From positions 8,092,842 to 8,156,841 of the forward strand of contig CM041197.1 in the NCBI GenBank assembly GCA_023078555.1: DNA of 64,000 bases, read 5' to 3'. Under the pieces are notes generated by a model. That model worked only from the letters and a program-made list of their open reading frames with translations, had not been told where the DNA came from and did not search any database. Numbering within the stretch: position 1 is the stretch's first letter; each line of letters begins with the position of its first letter. This document shows, one piece after another, positions 1-12,956 of this stretch. Position numbers and translations under genes: made by a program. This stretch comes from Ulva prolifera (taxonomy: Eukaryota; Chlorophyta; Ulvophyceae; Ulvales; Ulvaceae).

Positions 1-2372
1 CTGTGAGCAGCCATAAGCAGTGTCGCACATGCATGATATCGCTCGTAGTATGCATGCAGCCTGATACCGAGCCGCCCATGAATCGCACGTCCACAAAAAG
101 CAGATGAATCACGAGGAAGATCGAACGATGATGACCATGCATAGCCATGCTGACAGTCTCCAGATCCAAAGTCGATGTAGATGCTCGGTTGAGATCTGCA
201 AGTTCATATCATGACGGCACATGTATGATACGTATACAGGCGCGCAGGTATATTTGAACAAAAGGTATAGCCAACTGTCGGCCACTGCTAACGGCGGCAT
301 CGTCATGCGGTCGAAGCAGCGGCTTGCGTAGGATTCACATATCTCGCCCATGCATGGCTGCACATGCCCATGATCTCTTGGCCACACACAGATAGTATGG
401 CACGCCGCCAGCGCAGGCCTCTCACGGAGACGACGGTCATCCGAAGTGGATGGACGAAAGCAGAAGCACGTCACGCTTCTGTAGTTTGCTTGATTATGTT
501 CGGAAGACCAAGTTTAGGCACTGCTGGGCAGCCGATTGCAATTAATGCAAGGCCACGTATACGTAGCGCCTGATGGTACTGGCCACGTGGCACGTGGTGA
601 TACTGTTGACCCACATCTCCAGCCAGTGGCAAAACGCATCTGCATCTGCCACCCCCTGACGTCAACACTTGTACTGGGCTTTGACATCATCGGGCGGCGC
701 AACACTGTGTCTACCAACAGCCGATGTGGCAACAGCCAGAGCTTGCAGCAGTCAACTTGGGGGCCCAATTCATTCCCAGGATTGTCAATTTCCCAAGCTT
801 ACTCATGAATTATGAGTCATTATAGACCCTCAAGGGAGGTAAATATTATACATGTATGCACAGGTGTATACAAGCGCGCTTGGCACTTGCATCGATGTCT
901 GGATGCTTTGGCAGGCACACCTTAGTCCAGCTCACAGCCCATTTCTACATTGGATGTGCATCCGGGCAACCAAGGTCCAGCAATCTCACCGGTTGAGGCA
1001 TTGTGTAACAGCAATGTGACCCCACACAATATGCAGCTTCCGTCATTGGCTGTCGCAGCATCACAGGCTGATGTCCGACACCCTAACTCGACTCGGTACC
1101 ATGGTCGTGCCAAACACAACCTGTGTTGCAAGGACAGGGAGCGGCAAGCATGTTGTACGTTGAAGTGTACGTGTGGCTTCGTGGGTACTGACTGCGTGAT
1201 GTTATCGTGTCCTGTGCGGAGGTAGCTGGCGCCGTGCAGGAATACGTTGCAGGAACGAGAAGCGAATATTGTTACACAGACGAGTCACGGAGGCGCTCGG
1301 CTCTCGCCTTGAGCAGATAAGACCTTGCATGCGTGTCAGCACGTGCCTGCCCACAGGACATGCATGCCTATTGGAAACTATCAAGCAAGTGTTTCACAAC
1401 CGTGGCTAACCCCCTCACGCAACAGATGATGCAGTTTCAAGCAGCAGCATGACAGACCGTGATCTGGCATGCACGGGTGCAAGGCAAAACACATGGTGGC
1501 CACGAGTGGCAGACAATTGCGTGTGCCCCTACCGGCGAGTGACTGCAGACCTAGACTGCTACCTTCAGCACCTGCGCAAACTCTGCTGCAACGTAGCCGT
1601 AGCAGGCACTGCTCTGCCAACTGCCAGGCTTGCAGCCCTGGTGTCTTTCCGGCGATTCTGCATGCGTGTTGGGGGCGAGCACCGCCATGAGCCAGAATCG
1701 TTCCCAGGGACGTCTCCGCAGAGACCCAAGGCAGCTGCGCTGGCCGGCAGCCGAGGGGGCCGCTCGCCGTGGCAGCAGCGGCACGGCAATGCGACCAGAG
1801 GGGGCTGGCGGTGGGTCGCGCGCCCCCTGGGTAGAGGGCAGGCTACCATCGTCACAGCCGGCGGTGGTACCGGTTGGCCAACAGCATAGTGTGTGTGCAG
1901 TCGCGTCATACTCAGCGGCAATAGAGGAGCGCTACCCACCCATGCTGCATGCCGCATAACGCCTTCGTAACGACTGAGTGAGAAAGGCCTCGGACAGGGG
2001 GGGCGGCCGCGATTATGGCATAGCCTGTGTGCGCCATGGACTTGATGCTCGGCCCGGGGGTGCATGGCGGGGAGCCGGACGGGGAAGAAGGGAGGATGGC
2101 AGAGGCGGCAGGGGAGCGTGGCATGGCTGGTACCACCAGAGGTGATTCCAACATCGGCTTGTCTTCTGTGGACGGAAATTCAGACGCACATGCTGCATAG
2201 AGATCGATGCATGACGCCGGGTACCGCGCGGAGAGGGCACCTCTGCTCTGACAATGCCGATCAACGTCAGAATGCCGTCAGGTGAGCGCTTGCACAGGGG
2301 GGGGCGGCAGGCATCTCAGGGTGTGAGTGCACACAAAGGGGGCCATGCCAGAGGTGCGTATGTGGAGGGGGG
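1..2372. other. Region without recognised gene
   Basis: No reading frame here resembles a known family. The 1680-2150 part is GC-rich and open in several frames on both strands, but the translations are Arg/Pro/Ala-rich and look like composition effects. The end of this stretch is the 3' flank of VPS11. Confidence 0.5.
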
Positions 2373-5300
2373 TCAGATGAGGGCGCCGTGGTTGTCGAGG
2401 TAGCGGCCGATGACATCAAATACCGACAGCTGCGGGTTCCGGATCTCCGAGAAGAACTGCTCGTTCACCTTCGCGCGGTCGACCTACGCAGCACACGCGC
2501 GGGGTGTATTCTGTGAAGTACATCTGGGAAGCATCCCCCTCCCCGTGTGGGGCTGGGGAGTACCTACCACGTGTGCGGCCGGCATGCATGTTGGCACCTA
2601 CGAGGGGCATCTACTCAGGCCGCGCATACGACCCCCATGACGTCGCAGAAGCAGAGCCCTGCTGGATTATACACGATTGTACATGCGCGTGTGAGCGTGC
2701 GTCGCAAGGTCATTGTAGCCACAACAACATGTGCACTGGACGCCTCGACGGTGCAGCTGGTGCATCATGCATATGGATCGCATGCAGGTTCGCACACGGG
2801 TGGCAGACGGGCGGCGCACCTCGCGCGCGGGGGCGGTGCGGCGCATGTGCTGCTTGCGGGGGTCCGTCTGGCAGATGGAGCAGACAAAGGCGCCGGAGTC
2901 GGGGTGGCGCGCGCACGCGTCCTCGTCAAAGGCGTGGCCGCAGAAGAAGTACACCGCACTCTGGCTGATGCGGCCCCCGGAGAGGGCGTCTGTGTCCACC
3001 ACCTGCACCACACCAGCCCATGACGGCATCCCAAGAAGGGCAGCGATGCGCTCGGGTGGGGTGTTACGGTGGGAGGGGTAGGAGATGGAGCACAGTGGAC
3101 GATGCGGTGCACGCTGTGCTGTGGGCTTGTCGAGGGAGAACTCCTGGATGGTCGCGCCGGATGGAAGACTGTGGGGTGCGACTGCACTGCCCGTTCACGC
3201 GCCGAGCGGCACCGTACAGCTGCCGCATCGAGCGTACGCGCCGTGCAAGTGCGTGCGCATAGCATGCAGCAAAGCGCCCGCGCTGAGCAGCAGCCATGGC
3301 CGTCCTTCCGAACCGTCAATATGGCAACGATTACACTTCACGGTGTTTGCCACTGCACGATGCAGAACCGCCTCCAAGGCGGAAAGCTCCAGACCGCAAC
3401 GACGACGTGGACCAGCAAAGCTCTGCCTCAGCCGCCAGCCGAATCAAGGCATCGGTAGTGGGAAGGAGAGCTGAGGCGCAGCTAGTGGCCTGGAGGGTGC
3501 GCACGCCAAGGGCGACCAGAGCGCGTGCGCACGACAACAGTGCATGTGCGGGGGGCGTACGAAGGGCTCGGTGCGCTTAGTGTGCACCCTGGCTGCGAGC
3601 TGCGCGGTCTCCGTCTGGAGTTGCGCGATCTTGCTGCCGTGGTGCTCCGCCTTGCTCTGCTGGCGCCGCACGTACTGCTGCAGGAAGCCCTTCGCGACGT
3701 CCAGCGTCAGCGTGGAGCTGCGCTGCAGCGTCGTCAGGATGGCCATCGGGGTGAGCACCTGCGCAACGGCGCAGCTGTGTCTCAATGCTGTATCGCACAG
3801 GAACGCACGATTGTTCGGTGCAACCGCCGCAACCTTGCGCCCCCCCATACAGAGCCAGCTCGTTGTATCGCATGGAAAACCTGTACGGTTGTCAGGTTCA
3901 CCGGACGGTTGTCAGACTCACAACACCCTCGCGTGTTCATTTTTCTACAGGCCAGCCATGACAGCATCCCCGGCGCATATGCAACTTCCGGTGTGGCCGG
4001 TTCCGGGCTACCTGGGCTTCGACCACACCTCCTCGTGGCACCTGCAGTGCGCTAGCTTCTCACCCGCAGCATCGAGCCTGCTCCAGGCCGAACATCTACG
4101 ACGCGCCTTGGCAGAGCAGGTGGCCGGGAGCCAGCTCTATGTAAGCATGTGTGCATGTGTGTATGCGTACCCTCGACTGGAGAGACCGGTGGCTACGTGT
4201 CTGCAGCTTACAAGCTCCAGGGTCGAATTTGCGTAGTACAGATGCGATACAGTCCATCTTGGTTTTCTGCCGTGCAACAGCCCGTGCCCGCGTACTGTGT
4301 TCTAGCTCAGTGATGATTTTCGGTGCGATGGCCAGAGCAGACAAGAGGATCGCAGCAGAGCAAACAGGAACATTTCCCCAGAGCCGACAGGAGCGGCGCT
4401 GCGGCGTGCACAGGAGCGGCGCAGCAGAGTGGCCGGGCGTGGAGGGGGGCACCTCGGCGAGGGCAGGGTCGGTGGGGAGGGCGTCGAGGATGGCGCGGAT
4501 GTGGCCGACGGCGTCGCTGCCGGGGTCGCGCTCGACCTCGGCGACGAGCTCGTCGAGCACAGCCGCGAGGTGCTGCCCGCGCTCCCCCGGATGCTGCAGG
4601 CCCAGCTTCGCCAGCTCCGGCCAGTCCTTGTACTCCACGAGGACCTGCAGGAGGTGACTGGATGTGTACCGTAGTAAACGTATAGAATAGAGTTGCCAAT
4701 GTCTGTCCCCAAATCGGTGAAAACGACAAATTTGTCGTTTGTCCCGTCCCGGGACGGCTGTGACCAGGAATGTGCAAACGAATATTTGTCCAGTGTCCCG
4801 GGGTCGGGACCTCACCACTTGCAAACAATCATGCCGCAGTACTTGTCTTGTCCTGTCCCTCTCACTATTGAAATGCCAAAGACACCAGGACGATACCAGG
4901 ACGAGCTACGAGAAATGCGTACATGTCCAGTCCCTGCCAGTGCTGGTGTGCCAGTGCACAATGGACTGCCAGTAGCATGTCCTCAGGAAGCAAGCTACAC
5001 ATATGAGTCACTCATAGTGATTTAGCACACATGCTGCTCGACGTTAGGTCGACATGCAAACTCACGCTGGCAGGACGAGTCACCAAAGAAAGGAACGCGT
5101 GTCCTGTCCACACAAGCACGCTGCTGAAGAAATGCTGACTAGTCGCTGTCTGTCCCTGTCGCCACCGAAATGGCCGCCACCGACACGCAAGGAAATGATT
5201 TTCGCGTCCCGTCCCCGCGCGGCCCGCACCGGTTCTGTTTGTTTGCGACAGTATGCATGTGCATCCATGGGTACTTGGCAATGTGCGTCTGGACATTGCC

Positions 5301-8300
5301 GGCTTTGTTTCCCCGGCACCAAGCGTGATGCGCGGGTATGTGCTGAACAGAAGAATCGGGATGTGTTTGGCCAAATAATACAGAGTTTCAGACATTTTGG
5401 GGGAATCGATTTGTTGGGGGACAGCCCCGACAAAGCCAGGGTGCGAGCTGACTCTGCTGATCCAAGTCGGCGGCGCAGGCGTGAATGGACATGCATGCGT
5501 GGCGGGCGCAGGAGCAGAGGCGAAGTGGGGGGCGCGCCTGCAGCTGGCGGGTGGGGTCATGCATGCGCTGGAAGAGGAACAGCAGGCCGGCCTTGAAGGA
5601 GTGGTAGTGGCAGAAGTGCAGCGCAGTCTCCTTCGCGTACAGCGGCTCGGCGGTGCCGGCGGGCCAGCCCTGCTCGAGCACGGCGCGCGCGCGCTCGTGC
5701 CGCACCGCCTCCGGCAGCCCGTCCTGGCCCCTACACAGCCACGCCTGCCGTCAGCAGCATGCATACCACATGGCATCTAGTTGTCGGCCGCAGCTGCGGG
5801 ACGGCGACGCGCTGCGTGCCTTCATTGACGCCAGCATCGACGGCGAGCACGGCTACAAGTGGCACGTCGACGATGCCATCTCCACCTGCCACGCACACAC
5901 CGGCACACCCTGGCACACACACCAACACGCCCACACAGTGCGTAGGCCAGCTCTTCGTAGGCTGTACATGTCTACCTGCGCTGACCTGGCGGAGGCCCAG
6001 GCGTACATGTGCCAGCCGAAACGAAGCCCAGACGAGGGTGAGGCCAAGGCAAGACTCAGTGCCGGGACAAAGTACAAGCGCTGGGGTCATTACATGGCAT
6101 AGCACCACAGCATACTACTCAGGAAATGCACCCGGAAGGTTTGATGCGAAGATCTACACAATTCCCTCATGCAGCAGCTTGAATTCCAGGGGCGGAGCGC
6201 ACTCGTTGAGCTGAGGGTCCAGCAGGAGGTCCAGGAGGTGGTGGAAGAGGAGGGGGATCTCCGGGGGCGGGGGCGCATCGGCGGCCTCCGCCTGCTGCGA
6301 GTGCGCCGCGAGCCAGTCCTGCAGCAGCTTGTAGCACAGCACGCGCAGCGCGCCGGGCGCCTCGTCATAGATGAGCACGAAGCGGCTGATGCTCGTGGCG
6401 TGGGCGGCGCCAGCGGCGGGGGGCTGGCAGAGCTCCTCGATCACCGGCGTCACCTGTAGCCGCTACATCATCAGACAAGGGGCGGCTGCTTGGATGCAGG
6501 TGGGGCACCACATGAGAAGCGAGGGCGTGAGAACAGACGGCAGAGTGCTGTCCAGGCATCCCATGAGCAGGTTCGGTGACAGTACACAGAAGCATTCACA
6601 CGAGCCGTTCGTGAGCACGCAGCCGCTGCATGTCAGCCTGCACGGAGTCCGACCTACGTACAGCGGCGGACGGCTGGGTGTGTAACGAAAGCGCACCGAG
6701 ATCTCAAGCCCGAACTTGGAGATGAGCGCCTTGCCGTGCTGCTGCAGCAGCTGCTCCCGCTCCGCCCGCGGCAGGCTGCTGATGTACTGCAGAGCCTCGC
6801 GCCCGCCGTGCTGCGCCGTTGACGCGGCCGCGCCGCCGCCGGCGGCGGTGGCCGCGGCAGTGCCGCCGAGGCCGGCCATGTCGGCGCCGCTGTGGTGCAT
6901 GCAGATGTCGACAACGGCGGCGTGGCGGCGGCTCGCCTGCGCAACACGCTTCGCCTCGTCGTAGTAGCCCCCTGCAACAAGCGCTGCATCGGCATCCGCA
7001 TTGGATATGGCATCAGCAGAGACATGGCCGGCCACAATGCAGCAGTGCATGCATTCAGTGGGGCTGTTGGTGGCTGTTCTCGACTCAGGTGGTACGTAAG
7101 AGGGCTTGTTTGAGCATGCGCGGGTCCTGCGGTTACCTGACTCACCTTCCTCCAGCACGCATATCAGTCTGCAGGCAGAGAAGCCCGGCCTATGCAGAAT
7201 GCGATGGTGCTTGGACATGGCCGCCGACATGCACAAGCGTTTGCGCGGACCGCAGCCTGTGTTGTCACGGGCTTGCTGACTGCATGCACTGCAGCGCCAC
7301 CAAGGAGGAGGCCCTGTGAGTCGCGTACAGTCGTCTGAGGGGGGTTTCCGGGTGGTTTACCCCTTCGGCATATGTGGTCCCGTTGATTCGGAGTTGTCAA
7401 TGTCCAATAGGATACGGCTCAGTAAATTCAGATTTACTTTACTTTACCAATGAGTGGTCCTGCACGCCCAACGAAAGAGGACCACCCTAAAGCATGAGGC
7501 GCAGAAAGCAACACCAGACTATGAAAGTTACCACGGCAGGGTCGAGCACGGTGGGTGTGGGAGATGCGGCATACCGTTCAGGCAGGTGGAGATGGCATCG
7601 TCGACGTCCCACTTGTAGCCGCGCTCGCCGTCGATGCTGGCGTCGATGAAGGCACGCAGCGCGTCGCCGTCCCGCAGCTGCACGTACAGCGACAGCAGCA
7701 CGGCGGCGTACGCGGGCCGCATCACCGCCGGCGTCGCGGCCACGCGCTCCATGTACAGCTTCAGCAGCGGCATGTGCTCCGTGCTGAGAAACTTCTGGAT
7801 GACGGTCGACACCGAGAGGTACCTGCATGCATGGGGGCCATGCATGTTGGTTGAGCGGCACCAATCGCAGAGGATGGGCATGCATGCTGATTCAAATGTG
7901 TCATGCCAGGAGGTGGGGCATGCACGCTGAAAGGATGGCGCTGTGCCCGGAAGTGAGCCATGCATGTCGATTTAATGGAACCATGACTGGAGGTGCAGGT
8001 TTTCGCGGAGCCCCGCGTGGCAGCGCAGGGTGGATGAGCCGCGACCAGGCAGAACATAAAGCAACATCTAACAGCAGACTCAGTGGGTGCAGGTGAGGCC
8101 GCGCGGAGCCGGGATTGCCTCTCGGACAATGCTCTGAGCGGCAGCCAAGCTGCCAGCTGTCCTTGATTCTGCCATTTGCGTGCATACCAACTCATATGCA
8201 CACCACTGGCGAGGTGGCTGTGAGTCAGTGGCTGGTGCTGCTGCCCAGCCACGTACTGGACAGAGCATCTGACGATAATACACAAAGCAGACTCCAGCTC

Positions 8301-11250
8301 CGTGAAAGTACATGATCACATGCCATCGTTACAGTAAACTGTGGGATGGGCGATGCCGTGCTGGACCAGACTCATTCACACGATACAACCGGTATACTGT
8401 TCTGCGGCACGCCGCCTCAGCTGCCCAGCGCGGCACGGCCATCATTGTGCAGAGTGATGGCCGCCGAGTCACAGAGCACTTTGTAGAAACCACTTTGTAG
8501 AGTATTAGAGCAGCAAGGGGGGGGGAGGGGGAGCATACCCGATGGTCTGCAGGTACTGCTGCATCGCGGCCTCGGGCTCACAGGCGCGCTCCAGCAGGTG
8601 CGCCGCATACTTGGCACTTGTGCGTGCGATCATGTCGCGCGCCGCCGTCGCCTCCGCTGACTCCGGCGGCAGCCGCGCGAGCTCGTCACGCGCCACCCCG
8701 AGGGCGGCGCGGTAGTGCTTGCGCTGCGTGATCGCGGCGACCTGGGCTGCGAGGGGCTTGGGCTGCAGGGCGGTCGCGCTGCCGTCGGCGTGCAGCAGCA
8801 GCGCGCCCCGCGCGGAGCGCATGCCGGCGAGCGCGCGCACGGGCTGCATGCACCACACACCCGTCACAATTTGCATGAAACAGCTCGGCAGCACGGACAC
8901 GCGCCGCGCGAGGGTGCCGTGTCCCAAGCACACGAATCGGGACGTGCTCCCATTCCTTCAGAGTTGTCAAGGTCCTCTTCAGGATACGGCTGAGACAACC
9001 TAGATTTCCTTGGCTTTACACAACGTGCCTGCGGATTGATGATGCCAATGTGAACAGCTGGACAGGTTGAGGTATCCAGGCGACTACCAAACAGTCTTCC
9101 AGGCAAACACTTACAACCAAGCAAGCGTGACTGGCTCAGCGCCAGCTGCCTGTGGTGATCGCCGGGCGGGCACAGATCCCCCCACCGGCCCCGCCCCAGA
9201 ACTGACCATTGCAGGGTGAGACACAGCACAGGCGACACGATGCAACGCCGCTGTTCCCAATCAAACACAGGGGGTGGAGCCCAACAGCGTTGCGGCGACA
9301 GCGCGCTGTGGCCTTCATGCAGTGATCACGAGTCCCTGGCCAGCGCAACGATGGGCTTCAGCGGTAGATGACCGTGCTGCATTCACAGTACAGTGTGCTG
9401 CTTCAAACATCATGCGGGGTGCAGAAGATCAATACATGCCAACACACATGTTACACAGGGGATGCTGGAGTTGCTGACCGCACAGCTGAGAGCGGCACAG
9501 CAGGCAGGGTGCGACGGCAGGGACGCGCAGGGTTAGACAGGGGCGGGGGCGCACCGTGCGCACGGGCAGGCACGCGAGCTCGAGGCGGTTCTGCATGTCG
9601 ACGACGGCGATGCAGTCCTCGCCACGCAGGCTGCGCACGGGCACGGCGAGCGTGTGGTCGTCGGCGCGCACGACGGGCCCCGTCACCTCGTGCTGGTACG
9701 GCAGGCACGTCTTGCGCGACTCCGACGTGTAGATGCTGATCTGGCTCAGGTACGCTGCACCGGCACGGCGTGCATGGACGTGCATGAAGTGGACCAGGAA
9801 TCGTGTCGAAGCGGCGTGGGTGTGTGGGTGCGTGAGGAGCGGTGCGGATGCCCATGCGTGCAGAAGCAGCAGCTGGGTGTATGGCAGCAGCATGGCCATG
9901 CATGTGTTTCCTTGCTGGGTGTACGACGCGGACTGCATGATGACTGTGATTGCCCATGCAGGCGGCGGTGGGAGAGGGGCCCTGCAGGCGCACATGCAGG
10001 CCTGGTCACGCATGTTACTCAGCTGATGCCTCAGGTGAGGATCAGTTGCCCTCGATGACACGGAGCGACGAAGTGATGCTGCAATGTGGAGCTGTTGACC
10101 GGGGCAGAAGTTCGTGAGCACAGGCAGTGGCCCGGACCTTGCGGCGCATTGTCTGACTGCCGAGCAGACGTGAAGACGATGACTTGGTTGTTCTCGTCAT
10201 CATCTGCATCCCTGACTCCCTCAGGTGCATCTGGGTCTACCATGTCACGCTTTTTCTGGGCCTCGCTCGCAGCAAGCAGTCCCTTCTCTCGTGAGACTCG
10301 CTTTCGGCCGTAGTGAGCCGAGAGACCGGGAGCTACAGCCGTGGCATCCAGTGTGGTGCCTTCTGCTGTGTCTCGTTGAGGGAATTGACCCAGCTTGCGA
10401 GACTCAGCTGCGAGTGACTCTATGCGCCCACCTCCGGTGGTGCTCACATTGAGGCCTGAAGCATCGATGCTGCTCCTAGCTGAGGTGCCAGAGCTGCGCA
10501 GGGTCAGCGTGACAATGAGCCGCAGACCTGCTCCTGGTGGCTCTGACGGGAGCAGCAGGTGCAGGTTGGTGATGGTGGCATCCCCATTTGAGTCCTTCGC
10601 AACCTACACAACACGCAGCAGGAAGGTCATACGAGATTGAATACATTGACTGCTGATCGAGCGACAAATGTGTCTTGTTTGCGAATTAGTGCATAGAGCT
10701 ACCTGCTTACCTGGATGGTATGGACGGTGTGTTTCGGCACACGGCCGTCTCCCTTCTTGAACGTCAAAAGCTGAACACTGCAGTGTATGTCTGCGAACGC
10801 CAGTGCGATCGTGAATGAGGTGCTCCCTTCGTAGTCAAAGCATGCCCATGCTATGACATCTCCTCCCGCGGGAGACTGCACGGGGACTTCCTTGACTCGC
10901 TCGATTTGCTTACCAGCCGTACGTACATTCCATATTGATAGCATTGGTTCAGAAGCCTTCGCGGGCTCAGACGCCTTTGCTCTTCCCCACGCGACGAGCA
11001 AAGTCCCTGAACTCACGAGCGCCAAGCCCCGACACACTGCCAGCGGATCGTTGAACTGTCCGCGAGGCACCAACTGCAGCTTGCTAGCCGATGCAGACGC
11101 TGAGATTTCGAAGGATGACATGTAGCTGTCTCCGGCAACGTACAGGATGCGATCCCCACATGCTTGCGCTGTTGCTTTACGGAGAGCTTCAATTGGTTCA
11201 CTGACACTGCCAAACAAGGCAGGTTCAGAAATCGTTTTAAGCGCTTGCAT
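2373..11250 (-). CDS. VPS11: VPS11, HOPS/CORVET tethering complex subunit
   Basis: VPS11 is a core subunit of the HOPS and CORVET complexes that tether late endosomes and vacuoles/lysosomes. Exons in transcript order: 10711-11250, 10138-10603, 9555-9754, 8539-8843, 7575-7822, 6697-6971, 6158-6453, 5538-5730, 4453-4644, 3588-3758, about 3314-3386, 2820-3002, 2373-2483. Phases join throughout except around exon 11. Exons 1-3 form the beta-propeller, with a Ser/Asp-rich insert in exon 2. Exons 4-9 are the alpha-solenoid, with family motifs such as AAMQQYLQTIGY, DVDDAIS, GGYYDEAKRVA and LHFCHYHSFKAGLLF. Exon 10 is a coiled coil. Exon 12 carries the RING second half (FFCGHAF and CSIC), and the last exon is the usual C-terminal tail ending VIGRYLDNHGALI. 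The total, about 1084 residues, is slightly longer than the human protein. The ATG at 11250 may not be the true start because the usual first 40 or so residues are missing. The exon 8/9 intron starts GC. Stop codon TGA. Confidence 0.95.
4721..4757. repeat. Two adjacent perfect palindromes in a VPS11 intron
   Basis: AAACGACAAATTTGTCGTTT at 4721-4740 is a perfect 20-base palindrome. CCGTCCCGGGACGG at 4744-4757 is a perfect 14-base palindrome, three bases later. Both lie in the intron between exons 8 and 9. Confidence 0.8.
5790..5890 (+). pseudogene. Inverted copy of part of VPS11 exon 5, inside a VPS11 intron
   Basis: About 101 bases on the plus strand match the antisense of 7581-7681 with three mismatches (about 97%). 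They encode the same peptide segment as exon 5 (RDGDALRAFIDASIDGE) in the opposite orientation to the gene. The copy sits in the intron between exons 7 and 8, its ends are sharp, and no splice sites come with it. It is a duplicated fragment, not a working exon. Confidence 0.93.
7303..7448 (+). mobile_element. SINE-like repeat copy, 5'-truncated
   Basis: This segment, from GGAGGAGGCCCTGTGAG to the terminal TTTACTTTACTTTACC, closely matches 13085-13243 and, inverted, 11532-11617. It lies in a VPS11 intron. It lacks the tRNA-like head seen at about 12957, as expected of a 5'-truncated retrocopy. Confidence 0.7.
7837..7997. repeat. Degenerate minisatellite, four units of about 40 bases
   Basis: Four tandem units begin GCCATGCATG, GCATGCATGC, GCATGCACGC and GCCATGCATG, at 7837, 7878, 7918 and 7957. 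Each ends in a GGATGG/GGTGGG/GGAAGTGA/GGAGGTGCA-like motif. The array is in a VPS11 intron just upstream (in transcript sense) of the exon 5 acceptor. Confidence 0.65.
8955..9022 (+). mobile_element. Diverged SINE-like repeat copy
   Basis: GAGTTGTCAAGGTCC, then AGGATACGGCTGAGACAACC and TTTCCTTGGCTTTAC, follow the order of the 3' part of the element at 7303 with several substitutions. It lies in a VPS11 intron. Confidence 0.45.
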
Positions 11251-11531
11251 TGCGACAGTGTATCAAAATCAATCCACAATTCACTGGTTTACACGTCCAC
11301 ACACAGGCGCTGTTGGTCCTGTGCTGTCAAGCACCAGATGGCATGGCTTCGCCGAATAAAAACTACCCCTACATTGATGCAGATGGCGCACGCATCATAC
11401 TTGCTCATCGTGTGATTGCTGCATTGAATAATGGCGACACCCCGCGTCACAATTGATCTCCGCAGTATGTACAGGCGAGCCCAATCCATGCATTGCCCTT
11501 GGGCAGATCTGACGCTATCCCCGCAGTGGCA

Positions 11532-11617
11532 TGTAAAGTAAATTAAAATCTGAATTTACTGAGCCGTATTCTATTGGACATTGACAACTCCGAATTAAGG
11601 GGACCACATATGCCGAT
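11532..11617 (-). mobile_element. SINE-like repeat copy, inverted and 5'-truncated
   Basis: The reverse complement reads GCATATGTGGTCCCCTTAAT then TCGGAGTTGTCAATGTCC and ends in TTTACTTTAC. It matches the 3' half of the copies at 7303 and 13085. Confidence 0.7.
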
Positions 11618-12956
11618 ATGCCACATGTTGAGCGCATAAGGTGCACAGACGGCAATGCGGCAACCTGTAGCGATTCCTCGGTCGAGTTCACCTGCAATGA
11701 GGCCAACTGTGGCAATGCAAAGTCTGCCGTACGTGGCAACAATTTTCTCAAAGACAGCTGCAGCTTTCTTCTGCATTGGCGAGGAGGGGCACCCGTGCAC
11801 CATGGCCAATGTCAGGGCACAGTTGGAGACAAACAAAACCAACTTCCCAAAGCAGACATCACGCCACACGTAAAATTCAGAGTTGCTGACGACCGCTGTT
11901 TTCTCTTGCTCCTCTGCCAGCGCAGATTGAGAGGTCACTCACACACATTGTGCATGCTGTCAATTTGTGTGCAGTCGATAGCGCACTGCAGGAATACATG
12001 CTTCAATCTGGTTTCAGTCATGGCTCCCAAGCCGTTGACTTTGACTGAGGGGAACATGGCGTTAACTCCGAGTCTGACTGAGGGGTACCACGTGATTCGG
12101 GTTCAGCAGCCATAGCATAAATAACAGATGATGCTTACATGCAAAATTCGTGTCAGGCTGCATGCACCTCTTTGAGGAGCTCAAAGCTCTGCGTATGTGG
12201 CAGGATGGGAGTGCAGTATTCATGAAAAAATGGGAGTGCACCCAGCTGCTGCATCGTGTACAATATTGCAAGGGGGAGTCATGGCGACACACATATGTGT
12301 GTCGTCATATGACTCGCTCGCATTGGTCACGGCACCCAGTCTTGATGCAAACCCCGACTCATCTTCGCTCCGGCCACAACCAACCAGCTGAAAGCAGAGG
12401 AATCGAGCCCCTTATGCGCGTGTCGTGTTGGCATACAGACCGGGGTCGTCGCACGATGTGCTTCGTCAGGGTATCATACAGCTACGTAGCTGTATACTAC
12501 CTGGAGCAGGCCCACCGCCCGGTATCTTCCGCCTGAGATACTGGTCACGTGGTGAACCAGTGAGAGCCATATGATACCAGCGAACAACCCCGCGCCCAGC
12601 AGGTGCTGTTATACGTAAGGCCACAGCTGCACTGCATACGGCATAGGACAGTTCGAATGAATTCAGAGCGCGAGACGGCCACACAGGTGGGCTACCATCG
12701 CGCAGGCATGCAGTGGCTTGAGCGGCTCTCGCCCTGAAGTCCGGCAGATAGGTCCCAGCTGGGACCTTTCTGCCGGACTTGGCCGTGACCTAGGTCCCCG
12801 GCTCATTGCGTGTGTAGCATATGCCAAGCTGACCAGGCGCGGATCCTGATCAATTATCTGGCATTCTACATGCTTAAGGAAATTCCTGGTATGGTACTGG
12901 TTCGTGTCACGTCTGGAGTCTTCAGGAAATCGTATGGTGTGCGAATGCTCAAGTGC

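Noticed and set aside
1449-2065. Overlapping frames on both strands in a GC-rich patch
   Set aside because: No frame stands out, the translations lack any recognisable domain, and no linked exon was found.
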